Source of the DNA: Chiua virens
Lineage: Eukaryota > Basidiomycota > Agaricomycetes > Boletales > Boletaceae
Assembly (NCBI GenBank): GCA_019787685.1
Contig: JAHNUO010000006.1
Coordinates: 1,674,001-1,738,000, forward strand
Length of the DNA stretch: 64,000 nt
Direction: 5' to 3'
Under the pieces are notes generated by a model that worked only from the letters and a program-made list of their open reading frames with translations, had not been told where the DNA came from and did not search any database. Made by a program: the position numbers and the translations under genes. Below, in pieces: positions 52,311 through 61,647 of the stretch (the stretch's first letter is position 1; the number at the start of each line of letters is the position of its first letter).

Positions 52311-55300
52311 TGTTGTGAGTGTCCATGTACTCCTTCCCCGTCGTATCTGCTCACCGTACGATACAGGCCCCAGCAGGCACGCAACCAGCCTCCGCAGAAT
52401 GCGACTGTGCAGCCTTTCCCGCACCCGACCACTCTCTCGGAGCCTTTGTTCAATCTCGACTCCAATGCTGCCGCAAAGCAGATGGCCGCTCTCAACGTCG
52501 TGAATATGCAGCGCCAGCTCACAAACGCTTACCCCCGTGCCCCCCCGTCCTCCCAGCACCAGATCCCGCTGGGCGGAACAACCCCAGGTTCTCTTATAGG
52601 CGGAATTTCTTCGCCTTATAACCAGTCAAACGCGCTCCAGCCAGCCATTTTGGACACTCCCTCTAACATGCAATTCTCGCCCCACGCAAATATCCAGCCC
52701 AGCTTTGCTCACGTTCACCCCCTCCAACCCAATCCCGCACAACTCGAACCATCTCCCAATGTCCCTTCTCGTCATCCCCCGAACGTAGCGATGCTCAAGC
52801 AGAAGCAGCGCGGTTTTTTGGTTGGCCTCGCCAACCTCCATCTCGCCAGAGGCAGTCCTCTTCCTCCTGCTTTGACTTCCGTCCCATATCCTCCCAACTA
52901 CGACCCGGCGTCTTCCCAGTGGAAAAACCTAGACTACTCCACCGAAGTCGGTGCATTTCGTCTAGCCGGAAAAGACGTCGACTTGTTCAAATTGTGGGGT
53001 ATCGTATGGCAGCTGGGTGGCAGTCAAAAGGTATCTTTGCCAACATTGTACTTCATCCGCCCTATGTTGATCATCACTTTCATTCGATTGTCCAGATAAC
53101 CCAGCAGAATGCATGGTCGCAACTTCTCCCACAGTTCGACCTTCCTGATTATCTCCCCGTCCCCATGCCCAATGGACAGCAATCTACGTCCGTCCTCTTG
53201 GCTAGCTATTATAACGCTATCATCCAACCCTTCGAAGAGGTTTACCGTCGCAACCTTCAGGATACCAATCGAAAGACAATGATGTCCGCAGGCCGGCCTA
53301 CTGGAGCATCGGCAGTTCCAAATAACCCTTCCAATATACCTCCGCAACCGCCCAACCCAGCACTCCAAGGTCCTTCTCAATTGTCCAGTTCTGTTAATAA
53401 CATGATGGGATTGTTGAACCAATCCGTATCTGGACAAAGTACATCCATCTCGATCACCGGTAGCCCCAACGCCACTACATCACAACCATTACCACAGAGT
53501 CCCCATCCGCAGCATGTTCTTCCTAATGCATCTCTTTCAGGAACGCATGGTTTTTCGGACTCTTTAGCCGGTCATTCGTTGGTGCCCCCACTGAACAGCA
53601 CGACCATCGGACTCCTCCCTAGTTCTACAGGCAGCGAGCCTAATGAACAAGATGCACCGGGAACGAAACGAAGGCTCGAGTCTGAAGAACTCGATGGAAA
53701 GCGAGCAAAGTTGAAGACAGGTGTGTACAATCCATTGGTGTTTGATATACGTAATACGTGATATTGAGCGGTCGATATCAAGGTGGGACAGAATTGCCAG
53801 ACGTTGTCAGTACTTTATATTTCTCCCTTCCTTGAAGCTTCTGACCACCCTCACAGCTGCCCTCCATGTCAGCTGCTGTGGACCGACCGCTTCCTCAGAG
53901 TTCAACGACCTCGGGACCGGGCCCCGTCTCCTCTCGCCCGCGCTCTCAACCCACGAGAACCAAAATCGAGTACATCCCACTAGCACGTGAAGTGGACACC
54001 TATGGAGGGCGCGACCTTAACCTACTGGAAGACGAGTACATTCGTGCTCAACGTCGCCCCATGAGGGACATCAATGAGTGGGGAACCGTGGACATAGAAG
54101 CGCTCACGATGTCCATTCGCTGTCGACTAACGGTCGAACTTTCATATGCTCTGACCACGCTCACCCTTCTCTCGACGATGAAAGGCCCTACACCCGGTTC
54201 GGGCTTTCCCATTGCACAATGTGCGGATCTATTGGAGGAAGTGCTGGATCTCTTGGAGGATGAAGCATTCGATGGTGTTGGTGATACGCCACAGGATTGC
54301 CTGACGGAGGATGCCAATATACCACGTCACCGTGAATTGGTAACCTTTGCTCTCGAAACTGAGTCGTTGCCATTCGCAGGGTTGAAGAATGAGCAGAATT
54401 TGCGAAAAGCGGATCATGGCCTACGGCATCGGTCTAGTCGGGTTATTCTTGCTATAACGAACATCATCCGGAATTTGTCTGTCATTCCAGACAACATGCA
54501 GTTTATGGCGAGGCACGACCGGACGTTAGAGTTGGTGTTACGTCTTTGCGGAGTCATTGTCCCTCAAGATGGCGGTCCACTGAGACCAACATCTCCTGCA
54601 CTCTCTATCCCTGACGTCCTCAACGTTCGCAAGGATGTTATCAATATACTGTCCAACCTCTCAACCATAATGTCCTTTCCCCAATCTACACCCTCCGAGT
54701 TTACTATCCGAATTTGCACTCGAATATTTGAACTTGTTGCGTCCATTCTGATCGAACCAGCAGATGCAATACCTCCAACGCAAACGCTGAAACTTAGTGG
54801 TGTCCCTTTCCACAGCTGCAAGCCGCCATCTCTTCCTGACATGGCCCTCGATGTCTTCATACATATTGCACACCTCGATCACAATCGGAAAATATTTTCC
54901 ACCGTCATACCACAGCAGTGGTTGTGGCGTCTCCTAGAGACACTCGTCCATCGCCTCCCAGTGAGCGATTCTGATTTCGCTTTTCTGGCTCGAGAATCAT
55001 GGCTATCATACCTCGAGAAGGCGACCATGGCGATCTACACCATCTCGTTCCTATCCCCTCCGGAATTGAAGAAAAAGATCAAGTCGGATCGGACGCTCCA
55101 CTTTTCACAGATCTTGCTTCGTATGGCCCAGAGATTTTCCACGACTAATGCTTCGCCAGAGGCTCGACAGTGGCTGCTGAGTACTGCACGCAGAGCGATA
55201 GAAGCAATGAAAGCCGTTGATGGTGGCGAGGATGCTTTCGACACCTCCCAAGCTACACAACCGACGCTTGCATTCGGGATGGGTTTCGGGGAGTCGGGGG

Positions 55301-55428
55301 AGACAAATGTTGAGAAAGGGATGGGCATGCTTGCTGGTCGTCGGGATGCGGCATGGGAACTGCTGATGCAGAGGGACTTGGATCAGACGATGTTTGCTGA
55401 GTTGGAGAGTCTTATGAGAGTGGAATGA
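52310..55428 (+). CDS. SWI1: SWI/SNF subunit Swi1 (ARID domain)
   Basis: ARID-containing subunit of the SWI/SNF chromatin remodeller. A 5-base first coding exon (ATG TT) is spliced at 52315-52366 to PQQARNQPPQ. This start was chosen because the frame further upstream overlaps the divergent gene. A Gln/Asn/Pro-rich N-terminal region leads to the ARID domain (VDLFKLWGIVWQLGGSQK, then ITQQNAWSQLLPQFDLP). After a disordered link, the C-terminal half is a helical Swi1/BAF250-type domain (CRLTVELSYALTTLTLLS, LRHRSSRVILAITNIIRNLS, FMARHDRTLELVLRLCG, KDVINILSNLS, LPDMALDVFIHIAHLD). All introns are GT-AG and there is no frame break. Confidence 0.88.
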
Positions 55429-55562
55429 GGGTTTCATGTCTCTGATTTACATGATGTGATGTATATACTCTTGCTTGAGCTGTAACATTTGGAGTGTTGT
55501 GGCGATACCATTGCGGCCATTCTGTACTTTGATTACATCTTCCAAAAGGTTTTTTGGTCCAC

Positions 55563-57574
55563 ATGCCAGTTGACAATGCTCCCCCTCCCCGGTACTCTCA
55601 GCATGGTCCCGGCGACTCTATCCTGCGTAGTGACTGTCTTTCGGACGCGTCCGGTCTTCAGATGCTTATTGTGCCGGCGTTGGATGGCATAAACTTCCAG
55701 AAGGGCTATGTTGGCGCCGAAGGGGAGCACGCAGCAATGGAAGGGGAAGTGCATCTTAAATGTGCCCAACCCGGTGCATGGAAGAAACTGTAAGTGCATC
55801 CGATTCCTCCTTGGCGACTGCCTGATCATTCTACGAAAGGTCTGTGTGTCTGCGCACGACCGAGTCTGTGCATGGACGGGAAATCGAGCTCTGCGTTTCC
55901 GAACTGGACGTGGCCTCATTCCCCGTCGGTTGCTTGGAAACCATCCCGACGTCCTTCCCATTTGCTATACCACTCCTACCAGATGTGCCGCAATGTGTCC
56001 ATACCCTGCACTCCTCGGTAATGCATGTATTGCGTGCAACACTGCACCCGGCGGATCCAGCACTGCCCCCTATCTCAAGAGAACTGCTGGTACACACTAG
56101 GCGTTATACATCGCATACCCATACGGTTGCGATTTCGCCTGAGAAACACGTAATGCATCATCCGGTACGCGTGGAGGCAGAAGTCCCAAAATCAACATTT
56201 GTCGCGGGGGAACCGATTCCTATCTACGTCACCGTACCACCTCCACCTCGCCAGCTTGTCCTGGAAGGGGGACTCAGGCTGCGTAATGTCAAAGCGGAGC
56301 TCCTTCGCGTGGTTGAGGCCAAGTGTTTCGATGATTGGGAGCGCGAGTCGCGGACTTTTCCACAGGAAACCACGGGACTACCGAGCAACGAACACACAAA
56401 TGCTCCACTTGAAGGTACTTCAACAGCAGCGATTTCCTCGGCTACGGAGAAACCAAGGGATCATTCCCCCTTCACTTCTGCGTATACGACGGTCATGTCC
56501 CGTTCCGGGGCATCTTGCAGGTTCCATACCTCGCGTCCGATTCAACTACGCTTCGTTCTACATCAATCTTCGCAATCTGCTTCACCATCTGATCATCCAC
56601 GATCTCTAGCCGAAGGGGGCTACGCTTACGTGGACAATGTCCCGCAATGCGTCTCCATCACACAGACAACGCTTCTACACAAAGTGTCATTCCTATTGAA
56701 CATCCACACGTCCTTTGTCGACATCGCAAGCAGAACGGAAACGCTACACACGATTTCCATCCCGATCAACATCATCCCACCCCCCGCTCCACTCCCCGAG
56801 GTCGAAGCATGGGTGGATATTGCATATCAAAAGAAACACGATCGCCCTCCACTCAGAACAGTGCGACAAGAAGATACCGAAATTTCGGCTCCATTGTATC
56901 CGGAAGGAGAGGCTGGTCCAAGCTACACACAACATGGAGCTCCTCCCCCATTCGAGGACAGGGACGTTCCTCCCCCACCCTTCTTTTCATCAGAAGGATC
57001 CACGTCTTCTGGATTGCCCACGTTCCAGGAGTCAGAGAATGAGATATACATCCCTCCCAACGCTGAAGAACATTTCGCGACACCGGCGGTAGAGTCAATC
57101 ATAGTCGGCGAAGGGGTCGTCTTTGGGTTTTCCTCTTCCCAACAGTTTGATGGCCATACCGATCCGCTACACCGGACATCGACTCCCCCGCCTTCGGTCG
57201 AGCAGGCGGAACAAGACCCAGAGGTCACCGAGTTTGTCGATCTTTCGCCGCAGCCTCATCGAGTCTTGGGATTGATTGTGCAAGAGCAACTACCTCCCCC
57301 GCCCCCGCCTCTAGACGATCCATCCGACCCTCCCCCTTCTATAGATTCTGTGTTTAGATCTCCGACGTCTTCTGTCCCTGTTCAAACCCATCCTTCTACA
57401 CATCATTCGTTCACCCATGATCGCCATTCGCTGTCACAAGCTGGGGAGGTCATGGACCAAGGGTCGGGCCACGTACCGGCACCTCCGCCCTACCTTACTC
57501 CCCATGAGCAAGAACAAGTTGCCAGACCTCCACCTTACGTGGATTTTATTCCTCTACATCATAATGATCGGTAG
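55563..57574 (+). CDS. Arrestin-like protein with PPxY motifs (putative ubiquitin-ligase adaptor)
   Basis: Probable arrestin-related trafficking adaptor. MPVDNAPPPRYSQ starts the protein and contains PPRY. An arrestin-like beta-rich region follows (MEGEVHLKCAQPGAWKKL, VCLRTTESVHG, FPFAIPLLPDVPQCVHTL, VRVEAEVPKSTFVAGEPIPIYVTV). The C-terminal third is Pro-rich and ends with two PPPY motifs (APPPYLTP, RPPPYVDF). PPxY motifs bind WW domains of Rsp5/Nedd4 ligases, so a role in membrane-protein endocytosis is likely by family. One GT-AG intron joins KKL to SVCLRT. No frame break. Confidence 0.72.
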
Positions 57575-57776
57575 AATGTTATCCTTGACTGTTGGCTGGT
57601 GTTCGTTGTCTGGACAAGCGATAACATAGGTCATGTCTACTGTCCAATGACCAACTAAAATTAAAGGAGCAAATTACAAGAGGAAGGCTGGGAGGTGTAA
57701 TCATATGTCAAGGGTTCATGAATCATGTGGGATAGGAAACAAGATGGTAGTCTCCGAACAATAACAGATGAATAGC

Positions 57777-58765
57777 TCAACAATTGCAAGCGTCTTTGCC
57801 TTTGCCTTGGTTCTCTTCCAAGTTGACACCACCTTCTTGCCGTGAGGTACCTGCTCGAGCACCTACACCGCCGTTCCTACCAGCCCCACGGTTAGACGCC
57901 AAGATGTGTTCGATTGGTATTTTCTTGGCTGTATATGACGACTGAGTGATGTACAAAAGGAAAGACGATGAAACTAAACGGACCAATTTCTGTAAAAGTT
58001 TCGACGATACCCTCTCCGGTCTTGGCACTGGTCTCGAAGAACAGCAAGCCAGCCTCCGTAGCATAGGCCTGAGCCTCCTCCTGAGGGACTTGTCGTAGCG
58101 ATTCCTCGCCGCCACCAGGACTGGACGCTTCTCCTGGGGTTGCGGTAGCATCATCTGCTTCGTCTTCAGATTCGGATGCAGGAGTTGCGCCTAGAAGGGA
58201 AGCAGATGGTTGGACGAGATCAACTTTGTTTCCGGCGAGTGCGATGACTATGTTAGGATTGGCTTGTCTTTGCAATTCCTTGACCCAGGATTTTGCCTTC
58301 TCAAGACTAGAAGCTTTCGTGACATCGTAGACGACGACGGCTGCCTGGGCATTGCGGTAATACATGGGCTATAAAGAATAGTCAGGGTAGATCAAACCGA
58401 GAGCAGACGGACTGACGGCAAGAGAATGGAAGCGCTCCTGACCAGCAGTATCCCAAATCTCATAACGCAGTACGCGATCCTCTAGGCGGCATTTCTGGGT
58501 CAAGAAGGCAGCGCCAATGGTGGGTTCTTTGTTTGCTTGAAATTCATTGGACACCTAGAGAAATGAGGCGTCCAAAAGTATGATGGGAAATTTGACATAT
58601 GAACTCACAAATCGAAGAACCACGGACGACTTTCCAACGGCAGCCTCGCCTGGTTGGGTGGGAGTGAGAGAGATGTACAATGAGATGGGGAGTTAAAGAC
58701 ATACCGAGAAGAACGAGCTTGACCTGAACGGATTTGTCCACAGAGCCTGCTGCAGTATCGGCCAT
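57777..58765 (-). CDS. VPS21: Rab5-family GTPase (Vps21/Ypt5)
   Basis: Small GTPase of early endosomes. Motifs: [14 protein letters not shown] (P-loop), [13 protein letters not shown] (switch I, with the Rab5-type sequence), [20 protein letters not shown] (switch II), GNKVDL and ETSAKTG. A Ser/Glu/Asp-rich insert of about 35 residues lies between GNKVDL and the [17 protein letters not shown] segment, making the protein longer than the usual ~200 residues. The C terminus CNC is a double-geranylgeranylation signal. Introns are GT-AG, no frame break. It is divergent from the acyl-CoA ligase gene. Confidence 0.94.
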
Positions 58766-58880
58766 TGTTGATTGTCTATCAGAGCGTCAATGAGAGGCTG
58801 TGGACGAGTCACCTTTGTTTATGCTTGTATGGCCTATTGATTTCACTCCAATTTCGGGTCTACACTTTCCTTCTTACAGT
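58766..58880. promoter_or_regulatory. Divergent promoter region VPS21 / acyl-CoA ligase
   Basis: 115 bases between start codons. No particular element is recognised, though the compactness suggests shared or overlapping promoters. Confidence 0.4.
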
Positions 58881-61530
58881 ATGTCGTCTCCATTTGGTAC
58901 GCTTTCTCAAATCGACCCGTTGTTTCATGTCTGATCATCATAGATATCCCATTTTCTCGGTTTCATCCTACCCCTGAGAGTATACCCCCGCAACATGTCA
59001 ATTACTTGCAGAAACCTCTCCCTTCAGCCCCGGTAAACCATCACCCTCTCGTATGTCACCATATTATATCATGGCTACCAATTCATCCTCGTCTACAGAA
59101 CCCATTCGGGTTTCTGCTGCATGCTGCTCTCGTATACCCGGATAAACTTGCCCTGGCCCACCCCGACGTTCAACAGCCAGTATTCTACTCATACAAGATA
59201 TGGTAATACTTTGCATCACACCCTCTACTTTGTCTCGCGATACTCACCATGCTCTAGGGCACAGCGCATCCAGAATCTGGCATACGCCCTCATACAGGTG
59301 GGAATTCGCCCGGGTGATCGTGTAGCTGTTTTGGCACCGAATTCGTAGGCGCTCACAGTTTTGTCGGCAACCTGGATATGACTGACTTGCAACTTCCCCA
59401 AGTCCTATGATTGCAGGTAAAGGTTTTCATCTTTCATGTTCATCCCGATTGACTCCGAGGTGGGCTTTCAGATGCTCACTTCGGTGTCCTTGCCGCTCGC
59501 GCCGTCCTTACTCCGATCAACATCCGCCTGACTCCTTCGGAAATTACTTACATTCTTGAGCACAGCGAATCTAAACTCATTCTTGTTGATTACGAATACT
59601 TGCATCTCATTCCTAACTCCATGACTACTACCATCGTCTGCCATGATACCGGCCGGGCTGGAGATCCATATGAAGACTTCTTGAGCGCGGGTCGGAAATT
59701 CAGTGCCGAGAGAGGTTGGGCTGGACTCGATGTGGAAGTCGACGAAGACGCGCCTGCAGTGCTGTGTTACACGTAAGATTCCTTTCCTTACCATCCGTAC
59801 TACCTCAAGTTGAAATCCAATACCAGTTCTGGTACAACCGGGAGAGTGCGTTCCATACCTAATTCCTGGATCATTATCTTACGTCGCTTTAGCCCAAGGG
59901 GGTCATCACTACACTACGAGGTCAATATGTCGTGTTTTTAGATATCGTTTTCTAGGCAGTTGAACCTGAGTTTTAGGCTCATATCTAGCAGCAATAGCGA
60001 ATGCTCTTGAGGCAAGGTAGGCGTCCACTTCATCGATCGACAAGGAAGTCAACGTTCGCTCCCTTAAGGATTCAACCACGATTCTTGCTACTTATGGTAA
60101 GGTTTCCTCTCCTTACGTCAATTGAAATGACCCATTCTATGCAGGGTTCTCCCCATGTTCCATGCCGCAGGATGGACATACCCTTGGGCCAATGTGTTGG
60201 CGTGTGGAACCCAAGTATGTCTAGCGTGTGACTTTGATCTGAAGCTCGTTAATATTTTCACTCAGATCACCATCCGACAAGTCAACTATCCTCAGATTTG
60301 GAAACATTTACTCAACTCTGGTGTCACGCACTACTGTGGTGCGCCGACCGTTCAGGTCTGTTTCTTTACAAACAAATCATCGCAATATAACAGATTTCCA
60401 TCAGATCGGGATCGTCAATGATACCTCTAAGCAACATTTACCGCACCCAGTTTCTACCATCATTGCTGGATCCGCACCCACTGCTCAGATGATCGGACAG
60501 CTTGAACAAATTGGGATCAAACCAGTCCATGTGTATGGCCTTACGTGAGTCTCTTGATGTTTGTCACTGACTCTTTGACACGAGATCACTTTTAGCGAGG
60601 TACGCCACTTGGTCATTCTCTAGGGGATAATTTTTTACATTTGTCCCAGACATACGGACCGTTCACGCGTTGTTACGATCAACATTCCTGGGCATCACTA
60701 TCTCTGGAAGATCGTGCCAAGCTGATGGCTCGCCAGGGACATAGCTTCGCCACCGCTCAGAATGTCCGAATCGTCTATCCTCCGCGACATGAGAACGATC
60801 AAGAGCTCATCGACGTCCCAAAAGATGGGCGTACCGTGGGTGAGGTCGTGACGCGGGGCAACATTGTCATGAAAGAGGTTGGAAATTTATCTGTCAAAAA
60901 TATCGAAACCTTACAAATGCGCGTTTTTCAAAAGTATTTCAAAGATCCAGAAGCTACACGCAAAGCGTTCAGAGGAGGGTACTTCAACTCTGGTGACCTT
61001 GCGGTAATGCACTCCAATGGTGTTGTGCAGATCATGGATAGAAGCAAGGATATCATCATCTCTGGTGGGGAGGTAAGCAAGATTGCATTCATCTTGAAAT
61101 GACGACGTTTATACTTCGACAGAACGCATCAAGTCTTGCAATAGAATTGGGTAAGGCACACTTCCTACCAACATCGTTATCCCAACTAACGGAGCCAAGA
61201 ACTTGCAAGCCACCCTCACGTCCTCGAGGTCTCGGTAGTTGCGAGGCCCCACTCCAAGTGGGGTGAGCGCCCCATAGCTTTCATTATCCTTCGACCCGAG
61301 TATGTTCAGACATGGGCTGGGAATCCTTCTGGATTCGAGGTGGAGTTGCGGCGCCACGCACGTACCCGCTTACCAGGCTTCGCCTGTCCTGAGTGGGTGC
61401 AGGTAGTCGACAAACTTCCGGTAAGTGTGCACTGTCTTTATTTATCTTGTCAATGCTTACATCCTTACAGAAAACTTCCACTGGCAAGATCCTGAAAACT
61501 GATCTACGAAGGATAGCTGCGAAACTATGA
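58881..61530 (+). CDS. AMP-dependent acyl-CoA ligase with C-terminal AKL peroxisomal signal
   Basis: Adenylating enzyme of the acyl-CoA synthetase family; the substrate is not known. Motifs: GDRVAVLAPNS, LTPINIRLTPSEI, YTSGTTGRPKG (AMP-binding signature), YLWVLPMFHAAGWTYPW, GAPTVQIGI, IAGSAPTAQMIG, GLTETYGP, GYFNSGDLAVMHSNG, DRSKDIIISGGEN and the catalytic-lysine segment KTSTGKILKTDLR. The last residues AAKL match a type-1 peroxisomal targeting signal. The gene is extremely intron-rich (about seventeen), with exons of 14 bases (59403-59416) and 4 bases (60596-60599). One frame break sits at the exon start near 60068, where one extra G is present. All introns assigned are GT-AG. Confidence 0.9.
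60596..60599 (+). other. 4-base microexon CGAG in the acyl-CoA ligase gene
   Basis: Flanked by introns 60545-60595 (GTGAGT...TTTTAG) and 60600-60649 (GTACGC...CCCAG). Joining AC + CGAG + ACATAC gives GLTETYGP, the conserved family motif. Skipping it shifts the frame and destroys the motif. Confidence 0.85.
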
Positions 61531-61647
61531 AATAGTTAATTGTGAATGAGAGACGGTATCGTAGGTATCTGCGAATGTGCGCTGTTGATAGATATATAGT
61601 GGATGACAATGTGAGGAAAGGAACTTGGGAGAAGAAGGAAAATGCAG

